Shown: positions 46,687 through 56,004, counted from the stretch's first letter. The stretch is DNA of 64,000 bases from Massilia yuzhufengensis (GCF_900112225.1 NZ_FOLD01000008.1:124001-188000); one strand, 5' to 3'. Numbers and translations are program-made. The notes: generated by a model from the letters alone, not told the origin.

Positions 46687-47907
46687 ATGCAAACCAATCT
46701 CGCCGATTTCATCAAGGGCACCGCGGACGGCAATGAGGCCGAAGCGATCCTGCGCGCCTGCGTGCACTGCGGCTTCTGCACCGCCACCTGCCCGACCTAC
46801 CAGCTGCTGGGCGACGAACTCGATGGCCCGCGCGGGCGCATCTACCTGATCAAGCAGGTGCTTGAAGGGGCCGAACCCACCCGCAAGACCCAGCTGCACC
46901 TGGACCGCTGCCTTACCTGTCGCAACTGCGAATCCACCTGTCCGTCGGGCGTCAAGTATGGCCGGCTGGTGGACATCGGCCGCCGCGTGGTGGACGAGCG
47001 CGTGCCGCGCCCATTGGCGGACCGCATCAAGCGCACCACCCTGAAGGAATTCCTGCCGCGCAGCGCGCTGTTCAAGCCGGCGTTTACAGCCGGGCAGCTG
47101 GCGCGTCCGCTGCTGTCGAAGGAACTGCAGGACAAGCTGCAGCCGGCACGCCAGGCCGGCGCCTGGCCGACGCGCGCGCATGCGCGCAAGATGCTGGTGC
47201 TCGAAGGCTGCGTGCAGCCGGCGATGGCGCCGAACATCAATGCCGCCACCGCGCGCGTGCTCGATGCCCTTGGTGTGCAGCTGATTGTCGCCCCGAAGGC
47301 CGGCTGCTGCGGCGCCGTGCGCTACCACCTGAACGACCAGCAGGGCGGACTGGACGACATGCGCCGCAATATCGACGCCTGGTGGCCTTACGTGGAACAG
47401 GTGGAAGCGATCGTCATGACGGCGTCGGGCTGCGGCGTCACGGTCAAGGAATACGGCCACCTGCTGGCGCACGACCAAGCCTACGCCGCAAAGGCGGCGC
47501 GCATCTCGATGCTCACGCGCGACCTGTCCGAGATCCTGCCGCAGTTCGAAGAGGAGCTGGCGCTGAAACTGAAAGGGAAGATCACGCAGCGCGTCGCCTT
47601 CCACCCGCCCTGCACGCTGCAGCACGGCCAGCAAATCCGCGGCAAGGTCGAGGGCCTGCTGCGCGCCGCCGGGGTGGATGTGACGCTGTGCGCCGACAGC
47701 CACCTGTGCTGCGGCTCGGCGGGCACCTATTCGGTGCTGCACCCCGAGATCGCGCATGCGCTGCGCGACCGCAAGCTGGCCAACCTGGCAGCCACCGGCG
47801 CCGACGAGATCGTGTCGGCCAATATCGGTTGCATGACCCACCTGCAGTCGGGCACGGAAACGCCGGTCACGCACTGGATCGAACTGGTCGACCGCGCGCT
47901 GGCCTAG
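46687..47907 (+). CDS. glcF: Glycolate oxidase iron-sulfur subunit GlcF
   Basis: Electron-transfer subunit of 406 residues that passes electrons from the flavin subunits to the membrane quinone pool. Two 4Fe-4S ferredoxin motifs are visible: [14 protein letters not shown] near 21-34 and [14 protein letters not shown] near 76-89. Two cysteine-rich CCG domains follow, with [10 protein letters not shown] near 203 and the distal [18 protein letters not shown] near 338. The start is 2 bp after the glcE stop. Confidence 0.96.
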   Translation: MQTNLADFIKGTADGNEAEAILRACVHCGFCTATCPTYQLLGDELDGPRGRIYLIKQVLEGAEPTRKTQLHLDRCLTCRNCESTCPSGVKYGRLVDIGRRVVDERVPRPLADRIKRTTLKEFLPRSALFKPAFTAGQLARPLLSKELQDKLQPARQAGAWPTRAHARKMLVLEGCVQPAMAPNINAATARVLDALGVQLIVAPKAGCCGAVRYHLNDQQGGLDDMRRNIDAWWPYVEQVEAIVMTASGCGVTVKEYGHLLAHDQAYAAKAARISMLTRDLSEILPQFEEELALKLKGKITQRVAFHPPCTLQHGQQIRGKVEGLLRAAGVDVTLCADSHLCCGSAGTYSVLHPEIAHALRDRKLANLAATGADEIVSANIGCMTHLQSGTETPVTHWIELVDRALA

Positions 47908-47953
47908 CCGGCGCTATATACTGGCGCTTTCGTCAACACGCCGTTCACCCGCC

Positions 47954-48487
47954 ATGCCGCTTACTGTCCCGTTCCGCCGCGCCGCCGCCGCCCTGGCCTT
48001 TGCCCTGTGCCTGGCCGGCTCGGCGAACGCCGCACCGCCGCCGCAACTGGAAGCCCAGGTTGCGCGCCTGGCCGCACTGCTTGGGGATAGTTATTCGAAG
48101 AGCGTCCCTGGCAGCGCCCAGGTGCAGGCCGTCAGCCTGCCGGACGGACGCAAGCTGGCGGTCGCGGTCTTCACCATCGAAGCCTACGGCGGCGGCAACA
48201 ACCATCGCCAATACCTGGCGGTGTTCCAGGAAGAGATCGATGAAAGCGGCCCGCGCGATCATTTCACCCTGCTCGACGTGATGCTGGTCGGCGCCAAGGG
48301 CTGGCAGGCGATCCACGAGCTCAAGGTCGAGGTGGAACTCGATGAACAGTCGGGCACGGTGCGCTTCGCCATTCCCGCCCTCGTGAACGTGCCAGGCGAC
48401 GCGCTCAACTTCCCGAGCAAGAAAACCATGATTCACCTGGCGTTCGGCGGCCGGCTGCTGGAAGTCCAGCCTGGAGCGGCGCCATGA
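47954..48487 (+). CDS. Exported protein of unknown function
   Basis: A 177-residue protein with the signal peptide MPLTVPFRRAAAALAFALCL, then AGSANA. The mature part mixes strands and loops (AVAVFTIEAYGGGNNHRQYL, DEQSGTVRFAIPALVNV) without a recognised motif. It probably acts in the periplasm. The start is 46 bp after glcF on the same strand. Its stop overlaps the start of the next unknown gene (ATGA), so the two are translationally linked. Confidence 0.65.
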   Translation: MPLTVPFRRAAAALAFALCLAGSANAAPPPQLEAQVARLAALLGDSYSKSVPGSAQVQAVSLPDGRKLAVAVFTIEAYGGGNNHRQYLAVFQEEIDESGPRDHFTLLDVMLVGAKGWQAIHELKVEVELDEQSGTVRFAIPALVNVPGDALNFPSKKTMIHLAFGGRLLEVQPGAAP

Positions 48488-48798
48488 GTTTCGTGTTCCA
48501 GCTCGTGCGCGACGACGAGGGACTGCCGCCCATGGTGGTCTTCCAGGACTCGACCACGCCTGGCCTGGTGCCGGTGTGGGAGGCGGTGGGCGCCTATGAT
48601 GCGCTGTACAACAGCGACGGCCGGCCCGCGCGCGACGTCTCGCGCGCCATCGCCTATGGCCTCGACCGCGTGCTGGAGGACGCCTCGCTGGCCCGGCTGA
48701 TGCCGCCCGGCGTGTCGCAGGCCGAAGCGGTCCGCTTCCTCGAAAACGTCAACCGCGCCTGCGTCACGCACGGCGCCGCCTGGATCCAGACCCGCTGA
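48484..48798 (+). CDS. Small cytoplasmic protein of unknown function
   Basis: A 104-residue protein (MSFVFQLVRDDEGLPPMVVF onwards) without signal peptide, membrane segment or recognised motif. Its ATG overlaps the upstream stop by four bases. Partner status with the exported protein upstream is inferred only from this coupling. Confidence 0.6.
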   Translation: MSFVFQLVRDDEGLPPMVVFQDSTTPGLVPVWEAVGAYDALYNSDGRPARDVSRAIAYGLDRVLEDASLARLMPPGVSQAEAVRFLENVNRACVTHGAAWIQTR

Positions 48799-48905
48799 GC
48801 GCGTGATGTTGTAGTCGAATTACACCTTTTTGCCGTACTATTGCTGGGCTGAGCCACATGAAGGTAGTTTTGCTACCGCCGACGCAATAACGACAAGGAG
48901 ATTTC

Positions 48906-50954
48906 ATGCACGTCCACCACCCCCTGGGAATGCTCGCCGCGCTGGCGGCATCCTGCCTGATCGCCTTGCCGGCGTGGGCACAGCAGGTCATCGCCACTGC
49001 CGCATCGCCCGGCAATGTCCTGAACGTGGAAGTGCAGCTCGATAACGGCAAGCTTGCCTATGGCATCAAGCGCAAGGGCAAAGAGATCATCACGCCGTCG
49101 CGCCTCGGCTTCAACCTGGCCAACGCCATGAAGCTCGACGGCGGCTTCAGCCTGAAACGCCAGGCCGTGAGCGAGCATGACAGCACCTGGGAGCAGCCCT
49201 GGGGCGAGCGCCAGTTCGTGCGCAACCGCTACCGCGAACTGCGGGTGGAGTTCGAGCAGAAGAAGCATGCCGGCCGCCAGCTTGCGGTGGTCTTCCGGAT
49301 CTACGACGACGGCGTCGGCTTCCGCTACGAATTCCCGCAACAGGCGCAATTGCGCGACGTTGAAATCACGGACGAACTGACCGAGTTCACGGTGGCCCAG
49401 CCGGCCACCGCCTGGTGGATCCCGGCCGGCGAGCTGCCCGGGCTCGAAGAAGAGATCCGCAAGGCGCCGCTGCGCGAGATCGGCATCGCCAACACGCCGC
49501 TGACCCTGCGCCTGGATGACGGCACCCATATCGCCTTCCACGAGGCAGCGCTGGTCGACTACGCGACCATGTGGCTGCGCAAGGTCGACGGCCAGAAGCT
49601 GCGCGCCATGCTGGCGCCCTCGCCGAGCGGCGCCCCAGTGGTGCGCCGCGGCGCCTTCACCACGCCATGGCGCACATTGCAGATCACGGACGACGCGGCC
49701 AGCCTCTACCTGTCGTCGGACCTGATCCTCAACCTCAATGAGCCGAACAAGCTGGGCGACGTGTCGTGGGTGAAGCCGTCGAAGTTCGTCGGCGTGTGGT
49801 GGCAGATGCACCTGAACAGCGGCTCCTGGAACGCGGGCCCCAAGCACGCGGCCACCACCGCCAACACGAAGAAGTACATCGACTTCGCCGCCAAGAACGG
49901 CTTCCGCGGCGTGCTGGTCGAAGGCTGGAACAAGGGCTGGGAGAGCGACTGGGGCCACGGCGGCGCCGATTTCAGCTTCACCCAGCCTTACCCCGACTTC
50001 GACCTGCCCGGCCTGGCCGCGTATGCGAAGGCCAAGGGCGTGCGCCTGATCGGCCACCACGAGACCGGCGCCAACATCGTCGCGTATGAAAAGCAGATGG
50101 ATGCGGCCTACAAGCTGTATGCGAAGCTGGGCGTGGACAGCATCAAGTCGGGCTACGTGCACGAAGCCGGCACCGCGCTGTTCACGGGCCGCGACGGCAA
50201 GCCGCGCTACGGCCACTACGATTCGCAGGAAGGCGTGCGTCACTTCCACAAGGCGGTCGTCGAGGCGGCCAGGTACAAGCTGTCGATCGACACCCACGAA
50301 CCAGTGAAGGACACCGGCCTGCGCCGCACCTATCCGAACTGGCTCACCCGCGAAGGCGCGCGCGGCGTCGAATACAACGCCTGGGGCAACCCGACCAACA
50401 GCGTGGACCACGAGGCCAAGCTGGTATTCACCCGCATGCTCAGCGGCCCAATGGACTACACGCCGGGCATCCTGAGCCTGCAGGGCGCGGACGGCAAGGT
50501 GTTCAACTCGACCCAGGCCAAGCAGCTGGCGAATTTCGTCGTCATCTACTCGCCGATCCAGATGGCGGCCGACCTGCCGGAACACTACGAGCGATACCCG
50601 GCCGCGTTCAAGTTCATCCGCGACGTGCCGACCGACTGGGCCGACACACGGGTGGTGAATGGTGAGATTGGCCGCTTCGTGACCATCGCCCGCAAGGACC
50701 GCCGTAGCGCCGACTGGTACGTGGGCGCCGTCACCGACGGCGAGCAGCGCACGCTGGCGCTGCCGCTGGATTTCCTCGACAAGGACAAGCGCTATACGGC
50801 CGAGATTTATCGCGACGGCGATGCGGCGGACTACCGCACGGCGCGCAGGTTCGACCTGGTGACGGAGACGAAGACGGTGACGGCGGCGGATGTGCTGCAG
50901 CTGCGGTTGGCGCCGGGTGGGGGGCAGGCGATTCGTTTGAGCCCGCAGCAGTAA
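48906..50954 (+). CDS. Exported glycoside hydrolase family 97 enzyme
   Basis: A 682-residue secreted or periplasmic glycosidase, starting with the signal peptide MHVHHPLGMLAALAASCLIA, then LPAWAQ. The N-terminal GH97 beta-sandwich (NGKLAYGIKRKGKEIITPSR, VFRIYDDGVGFRYEFPQQ) is followed by the catalytic barrel (KYIDFAAKNGFRGVLVEGWN, YDSQEGVRHFHKAVVEAARY, HEPVKDTGLRRTYPNWLTRE) and a C-terminal sheet domain. GH97 includes inverting alpha-glucosidases and retaining alpha-galactosidases, and the exact specificity cannot be read from the sequence here. AAGGAGA precedes ATG 48906. Confidence 0.92.
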   Translation: MHVHHPLGMLAALAASCLIALPAWAQQVIATAASPGNVLNVEVQLDNGKLAYGIKRKGKEIITPSRLGFNLANAMKLDGGFSLKRQAVSEHDSTWEQPWGERQFVRNRYRELRVEFEQKKHAGRQLAVVFRIYDDGVGFRYEFPQQAQLRDVEITDELTEFTVAQPATAWWIPAGELPGLEEEIRKAPLREIGIANTPLTLRLDDGTHIAFHEAALVDYATMWLRKVDGQKLRAMLAPSPSGAPVVRRGAFTTPWRTLQITDDAASLYLSSDLILNLNEPNKLGDVSWVKPSKFVGVWWQMHLNSGSWNAGPKHAATTANTKKYIDFAAKNGFRGVLVEGWNKGWESDWGHGGADFSFTQPYPDFDLPGLAAYAKAKGVRLIGHHETGANIVAYEKQMDAAYKLYAKLGVDSIKSGYVHEAGTALFTGRDGKPRYGHYDSQEGVRHFHKAVVEAARYKLSIDTHEPVKDTGLRRTYPNWLTREGARGVEYNAWGNPTNSVDHEAKLVFTRMLSGPMDYTPGILSLQGADGKVFNSTQAKQLANFVVIYSPIQMAADLPEHYERYPAAFKFIRDVPTDWADTRVVNGEIGRFVTIARKDRRSADWYVGAVTDGEQRTLALPLDFLDKDKRYTAEIYRDGDAADYRTARRFDLVTETKTVTAADVLQLRLAPGGGQAIRLSPQQ

Positions 50955-50977
50955 GCGCAGGGTCGCTAGCGTGTAAA

Positions 50978-51087
50978 CGTCGTTCCCGCGCAGGCGGGAA
51001 CCCAAGTTTGCGTGCGTTATCGTCGTGCGTGCAAAATTAGGTTCCCGCCTGCGCGGGAAGTCGTAGGCGCCAGTGGCGCGTACGACG
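50978..51087. repeat. REP/BIME-like palindromic pair, copy E
   Basis: Stems read GTTCCCGC-GCAG-GCGGGAAC and GTTCCCGC-CTGC-GCGGGAA. The fourth to seventh stem positions are CCCG instead of CCGG, with matching changes on the other arm. A GTCGTA...TACGAC hairpin with the CCAGTGG centre closes the right side. It lies between convergent GH97 and glutathione peroxidase genes. Confidence 0.88.
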
Positions 51088-51132
51088 GCTCATGGGTTAA
51101 CGTAAAATGAAATTCGAGCGGTGGCCCAAGCC

Positions 51133-51615
51133 TTACTGCCCCAACACCTTCTCAATATCCCCCGCAATCTCCTCCGGCGCCGTCTGCGGCGCATAGCGCT
51201 TCACCACCTCGCCATCGCGCCCCACCAGGAACTTGGTGAAGTTCCATTTGATCGCCTCCGTCCCCAGCACGCCCGGCTTTTCGCCCTTCAGGTGCTTGAA
51301 CAGCGGATGCGCCTCGTCGCCATTGACATCCACTTTGGCGAACATGGGAAAGCTCACGCCGTAGTTCTTCTCGCAGAATTCGCCGATCTCGGCTTCGGTG
51401 CCCGGTTCCTGCTTGCCGAACTGGTTGCAGGGGAAGCCCAGCACGGCCAGGCCTTGCCCGCCGTACTGCTGGTGCAGCGCTTCCAGGCCCTTGTATTGGG
51501 GCGTGAAGCCGCAGGCGCTGGCGGTATTGACGACGAGGAGCACCTTGCCGCGGTACTGAGCCAGGTCGACTGGCTGGCCACCGAGCGAGATAGCCTGGAA
51601 ATCGAAGACGTTCAT
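51133..51615 (-). CDS. Glutathione peroxidase family protein
   Basis: A thiol peroxidase of 160 residues, cysteine type. The peroxidatic cysteine is Cys35 in NTASACGFTPQYKGLE, followed by the signatures VLGFPCNQFGKQEPG near 58-72 and IKWNFTKFLV near 123-132. It probably uses thioredoxin or glutathione to reduce hydroperoxides. It starts MNVFDFQAISLGGQP. It is convergent with the GH97 gene across a REP pair. Confidence 0.95.
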   Translation of the reverse strand: MNVFDFQAISLGGQPVDLAQYRGKVLLVVNTASACGFTPQYKGLEALHQQYGGQGLAVLGFPCNQFGKQEPGTEAEIGEFCEKNYGVSFPMFAKVDVNGDEAHPLFKHLKGEKPGVLGTEAIKWNFTKFLVGRDGEVVKRYAPQTAPEEIAGDIEKVLGQ

Positions 51616-51827
51616 CGTGCACTTTCATGTTGGATTGACAGCAAAAGTATACGCCAAGCTTGCGGATGCTGCCGCTGCGCGCCGCAAGGCAAACATGCAT
51701 ATATCAGCGCGCAAGTAGCAGCCAAAACGCGGCAAATCGATCAGAAAATTGCTTGTTATCTTTTGTTACAAACATAAAGATGGCCCCGTGCGACAATCCC
51801 GCTCGCCCATATTGCCGAGCCGCCACC

Positions 51828-54164
51828 ATGTCCACACGCCACCGAGTACCAACGTCCCGCCGTCCACGGCTGTCCCTGATCGCCCACGTCGTCGCCGGGA
51901 CGCTGCTGGCGCCGCTGCCGGCACTGGCGCAGCAGGCGCCGGCCACCCCGCCGGCTCCGCTGAAGCAGGAGGCTGCGAAGCCCGCCGCCGCCGCAGCCCC
52001 GGTACCGGCGGCCCAGGCCCCGGCCGAGGCACCGGTGCCGGTGGAATCCACCGTCACCGTCACGGCCACCAAGACCACCAACCGCATCGACCGCCAGTCC
52101 TACGACGTCAAGGCCGATCCGGCCACGTCCAACGACACCGTGGCCGACACCCTCAACAAGGTGCCCTCGGTCGCGGTCGACCCGGACGGCAACGTGACCC
52201 TGCGCGGCCGCAGCAATGTGCAGATCCTGGTGGACGGCAAGCCGTCAGCCATGATGCAGGGCGAGAACCGCGCCGCGGCGATTGCCGCGATCCCGGCAGC
52301 CGACCTCGATTCGGTGGAAGTGATCAACAACCCGGGCGCGCAATTCGGCAACGAGGGTGGCGGCGGGCCGATCATCAACCTGGTGATGCGGCGCGAGCGC
52401 ACCCCGGGCGGCTTCGCCTCGATCAATGCCAACGTCGGCACCGAAGGGCGCTACAACACGTCGGCCTTCGGCAGCTACACCACCGGACGCATGAGCGCGC
52501 AGGGCAATGTGTACCGTCGCCACGACGGCCGCGACTCCACCGGCGAAACCAGCCGCGAACGGATCGACCCGGTCACCAAGGCCGTCTCGCGCAGCATGCA
52601 GTCCTCGAACGGCGAGAACAGCAACGACTCGGCCGGCTTCAGCGGGTCGGTCAGCTACAACGTGGGCGAGAAGGACGTCGCCGCCATCACGGCCAGCTTC
52701 AGCGAGAGCTCGAACGATTCCGAATCGCTAGACCGCTATCGCAACACCAACTCGCGCGGCGTGGTGGACAACGAATACCAGCGCACCAGCCTGCGCGAAT
52801 CGCGCAACCGCAACTACAGCCTGGGCGCGCGCCTGGACCACAAGGGCGACCAGCCTGGCGAAGTGTTCAAGACTGACCTGCGCATGTCCGGCACCGACGG
52901 CGACACCGATGCGCGCTATGCCACCGCCTGGACCGTGCGCCCGAGTTCCGCGGGCGCGGCAGGCAACCGCCAGGACAACGATACCGAGACCCGCATCATC
53001 GACTTCACCGGCGACTACGAGCTGCCGGGCGAGCATGGCGTGTTCAAGACCGGCTACAAGGTCGCGCGCAACCGCAGCGTGTTCGACACCGCCTACTTCG
53101 ACGTCGATGCAGCCACCTTCGGCGAGCGCCCCAACACCTCGCGCACCAACCGCTTCGAGCTGACCGACACCACGCTGGCGCTGTACGGCACCTACCAGTG
53201 GCGCGTCAATGAGAAGTGGGGCGTGCTGGGCGGCCTGCGCGGCGAGTACGCCGACCTGGACATGAACCAGGTCACCACCCGCATCCACGCCACCAACCAC
53301 TACTTCGACGCCATCCCGAGCGCCTTCGTCACCTACGGCCTCTCTGACGACACCACGCTGCGCCTGTCGTACGCGCGCCGCATCCGCCGTCCGGGCCAGA
53401 ACGAACTGAATCCGTTCGTGGTGTACCGCGATGAACTCAACGTCTCGTCGGGCAATCCGAACCTCCAGCCGAGCAATACGGATTCGCTCGAACTGGGCAT
53501 GGAGACCAAGCTGGGCAAGGTCGACACCACGGTGCGCTTGTACGCGCGCCGCGATACCGACCTGATTTCCGAACGCCGCTTCTTTATCGCCAACGACGTC
53601 CTCCTGACCACGCGCGAAAACGCCGGCAGCAGCCAGTCGGGCGGCATCGAATTCAACTTCAGCGGCCGCGCCACGCCCAAGCTCACGGTGAACGTGAACG
53701 GCAATATCGGCTATACCGAGCAGACGGTGCTGGGCAGCGTCAACGACGGCAAGCGCAGCGCCACCTCGATCAGCGGGCGAGCCCGCCTGGCCTACCAGAT
53801 AGACCCCACCAACCGCTTCCAGCTGATGCTCAACGCCCAGGGCAAGACCCTGTTCGGCGAAGGCTACCGGCAGCCGGTGCGCACGGCCGACTTCAACTAC
53901 AGCCGCAACCTGACCCCGGCCTTGACCCTGCTGGTCAACATCAACGACCTGTTCGATTCGCAGAAGATGGAGTCGATCACCGAGACCGACATCCTGCGCG
54001 AATACAGCCTGCGCCGCTTTGGTGGACGTGTGGCCTTTGTCGGGCTGTCTTACCGCTTCGGCAGCTTCGGCGGGCCGGGCGGGCAGAGGCGGCCGATGAT
54101 GTTCGGTGGGCCGGGCGGGCCGGGAGGGCCTGGTGGTGGGGGCGGCCGCGGTCCAGGCGGTTAA
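51828..54164 (+). CDS. TonB-dependent receptor with glycine/proline-rich C-terminal tail
   Basis: A 778-residue outer-membrane receptor. The signal peptide (MSTRHRVPTSRRPRLSLIAH, then VVAGTLLAPLPALAQ) is followed by a Pro/Ala-rich linker (about 36-75), a plug (ADTLNKVPSVAVDPDGNVTL, ILVDGKPSAMMQ, VEVINNPGAQFGNEG) and a barrel related to the outer-membrane beta-barrel family. The barrel-like end YRFGSFGG is extended by a tail of GGPGG-type units. ATG 51828 gives the best signal peptide; an in-frame ATG 51780 would add 16 residues. The ligand is unknown. Confidence 0.85.
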   Translation: MSTRHRVPTSRRPRLSLIAHVVAGTLLAPLPALAQQAPATPPAPLKQEAAKPAAAAAPVPAAQAPAEAPVPVESTVTVTATKTTNRIDRQSYDVKADPATSNDTVADTLNKVPSVAVDPDGNVTLRGRSNVQILVDGKPSAMMQGENRAAAIAAIPAADLDSVEVINNPGAQFGNEGGGGPIINLVMRRERTPGGFASINANVGTEGRYNTSAFGSYTTGRMSAQGNVYRRHDGRDSTGETSRERIDPVTKAVSRSMQSSNGENSNDSAGFSGSVSYNVGEKDVAAITASFSESSNDSESLDRYRNTNSRGVVDNEYQRTSLRESRNRNYSLGARLDHKGDQPGEVFKTDLRMSGTDGDTDARYATAWTVRPSSAGAAGNRQDNDTETRIIDFTGDYELPGEHGVFKTGYKVARNRSVFDTAYFDVDAATFGERPNTSRTNRFELTDTTLALYGTYQWRVNEKWGVLGGLRGEYADLDMNQVTTRIHATNHYFDAIPSAFVTYGLSDDTTLRLSYARRIRRPGQNELNPFVVYRDELNVSSGNPNLQPSNTDSLELGMETKLGKVDTTVRLYARRDTDLISERRFFIANDVLLTTRENAGSSQSGGIEFNFSGRATPKLTVNVNGNIGYTEQTVLGSVNDGKRSATSISGRARLAYQIDPTNRFQLMLNAQGKTLFGEGYRQPVRTADFNYSRNLTPALTLLVNINDLFDSQKMESITETDILREYSLRRFGGRVAFVGLSYRFGSFGGPGGQRRPMMFGGPGGPGGPGGGGGRGPGG

Positions 54165-54191
54165 GCGGCACGTAGTCCGCCAACCCAAGCA

Positions 54192-54280
54192 CGTCGTTCC
54201 GGCGCAGGCCGGAACCCAAGTTTGCATGCATCACGTTTGCTCAACAAACTTTGGCACCGGCCTTCGCCGGTGCGACGGTT
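54192..54280. repeat. REP/BIME-like palindromic pair, copy F
   Basis: Stems GTTCCGGC-GCAG-GCCGGAAC and GCACCGGC-CTTC-GCCGGTGC face each other with CCAA and TTGG inside. The interior carries TTTGCATGCA and TTCAACAAA-like stretches shared with copies E and G. It is between genes on the same strand. Confidence 0.87.
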
Positions 54281-54391
54281 CTACTTTTTTCGGCAAGTTC
54301 AGTCAGCTCGATGCTAGAGCGTCCCTTCAAACAGGGATGCTACCAGCGCGCCCGGCGTGTATGCTGTTCGGCCACCCCCGCACCGATTGCC

Positions 54392-55078
54392 ATGCCCCGC
54401 CAGACCACCACCTTCAGCAACGATGCGCCGTCGCGCGCCGCGATCGAAACTTCCCTCGCTGCCGGACACCTGCTGGTGTTCGACGACTGCGACTTCTCCG
54501 GCGCCGACCTGTCGCGCCTGGACCTGCAGGACAGCGTGTTCCGCAACTGCCTGCTGGCCGAGACCTCGTTCTATGCCGCCAAGCTGGGACGCACGCGCTG
54601 GCAGCGCTGCCGCGCCGGGCACGCAGATTTCGAATCATGCGACCTGGTCGACGCCGTCTTCGAATCCTCGGACCTGAACAACAGCAGCTGGCGCCGCGCG
54701 CGGCTGGCGTCGAGCACCTTCAGGAGCTGCAAGCTGACCGGCGCGCAGTTCGAAGACACCAGCCACCTGGCGCTGGTGTTCGAGGACTCGCTGCTGGTCG
54801 GCGCCGACCTGCGCCGCATGTCCTTCCGCAAGGCCCGGCTGGTGGGACTGGATTTCGCCACCGCCGACCTGTCGGGCTGCGACTTCCGCGAGGCGGTGTT
54901 CGAAGGCGGCAGCCTGCGCGACGCCCACATCAAGGACACCCGCTTCGAGGGCGCCGACCTGCGCGAAGCCGACCTGGGCGGGCTGAAGCTGGCCAACGCC
55001 AAGCAGTTCCTGGGCGCGGTCATCTCGCCGCGCCAGGCCGCCGAGATGGTGCGGGCGATGGGATTGAATGTGGCCTGA
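54392..55078 (+). CDS. Pentapeptide-repeat protein
   Basis: A 228-residue protein built largely of A(D/N)Lxx-type five-residue repeats forming a right-handed quadrilateral helix: CDFSGADLSRLDLQDSVFRN, FRSCKLTGAQFED, ATADLSGCDFREAVFEG, DTRFEGADLREADLGGLKLA. The C-terminus (FLGAVISPRQAAEMVRAMGL) is the usual capping segment. ATG 54392 is the first start giving a sensible N-terminus; the frame upstream runs through a REP element. Some family members mimic DNA and protect gyrase, but most have no known role. A hydrolase remnant starts 3 bp after its stop. Confidence 0.85.
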   Translation: MPRQTTTFSNDAPSRAAIETSLAAGHLLVFDDCDFSGADLSRLDLQDSVFRNCLLAETSFYAAKLGRTRWQRCRAGHADFESCDLVDAVFESSDLNNSSWRRARLASSTFRSCKLTGAQFEDTSHLALVFEDSLLVGADLRRMSFRKARLVGLDFATADLSGCDFREAVFEGGSLRDAHIKDTRFEGADLREADLGGLKLANAKQFLGAVISPRQAAEMVRAMGLNVA

Positions 55079-55080
55079 AC

Positions 55081-55263
55081 GGCAGCCGCCTGTTCTACGA
55101 ACGCGCCGGCTCGCCCGATAAAATGCTCAAGCTCTACGAGGGTCACTACCACGACCTGTTCAATGACTATGGCAAGGAAGACGTGATGGCCGACACCACG
55201 CAGTGGATCCGGCGCCACCTGCCCACGCCGGCGCCGGCCGGCATGGCGCCCGGCACGCGCTAA
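55081..55263 (+). pseudogene. 3' remnant of an alpha/beta-hydrolase (monoacylglycerol lipase-like) gene
   Basis: A reading frame without its own start encodes about 60 residues (GSRLFYERAGSPDKMLKLYE, then GHYHDLFNDYGKEDVMADTT and QWIRRHLP) ending at TAA 55261-55263. This is the C-terminal signature of lysophospholipase or monoacylglycerol-lipase-type hydrolases, including the catalytic histidine region GHYHDLFND. The nucleophile elbow and the rest of the fold are absent. The pentapeptide gene occupies the position where the missing 5' part would be. Confidence 0.75.
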
Positions 55264-55275
55264 GCGGCGGCTGCC

Positions 55276-55917
55276 TTATTTCGCCGGGGCCGGGGTAAAG
55301 GTCGGCTGGAACGAGACCTTCGGGGCCGTACACTGCTCGACCGGCTGCTCTTTCGAGCCGTCGTTCTTGCGCACGTAGCAGTCGTCGAACACCGAGCAGT
55401 AGCAAGTCGACAGGTCGATGTCGTTCATCGCCGCGTGCATGGCGTCGAACAGGGGATTCGGCGTGGCCGGCTCGGTCCACGAGAACATGACGAGCGAAGC
55501 GCCCGGCCGCACCAGCGAATTGCGCACGTTGCCGCGCGAATGCATGCCATTGCCCTTGCCCAGGGTGTCGCAGCAGGCATCGACCAGCGCCTGCAGGTTG
55601 GCCATCGGCTTGCCCTTGTAGGTGAGTTCCACCCATTCGACCCGGGCCGGGCCGATGCCTTCGTTGAGCAGTTCGTATTCGATCTTGCGGCGGATGTCGG
55701 ACTCGACGCCGTTCGATGGGATCACATGGGTCGAGCGCCCGATTTCAAGATAGGGATAGCTGTTGGAGGCGACCAGCTGTTCCATCGAATGGGCCGAGTG
55801 CAGGCCGAGCCAGAGCGACACCAGCGAGACCACGCCGGCGGCGATCGCCAGGGAGATATCAAGCCAGCGCACGCCGGTGCCGTGGAGATGGTGATGAGGA
55901 TGGCTTTCGTGTTCCAA
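55276..55917 (-). CDS. Single-pass membrane protein of unknown function
   Basis: A 213-residue protein. A His-rich N-terminus (MEHESHPHHHLHGTG) precedes one membrane helix (LDISLAIAAGVVSLVSLWLG, 19-38), leaving a large, probably periplasmic domain with several cysteines (VDACCDTLGKG, STCYCSVFDDCYV). No family was recognised. Its stop is 12 bp from the hydrolase remnant, with convergent orientation. Confidence 0.7.
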   Translation of the reverse strand: MEHESHPHHHLHGTGVRWLDISLAIAAGVVSLVSLWLGLHSAHSMEQLVASNSYPYLEIGRSTHVIPSNGVESDIRRKIEYELLNEGIGPARVEWVELTYKGKPMANLQALVDACCDTLGKGNGMHSRGNVRNSLVRPGASLVMFSWTEPATPNPLFDAMHAAMNDIDLSTCYCSVFDDCYVRKNDGSKEQPVEQCTAPKVSFQPTFTPAPAK

Positions 55918-56004
55918 GGACGGCTCCGCAACGTTGTCAAAGATTGAACTCTAGCAATTCAGACAAGCCAGCAGGAGCGGGCCGGCGAGAAACCCGGTGC
56001 GCAT

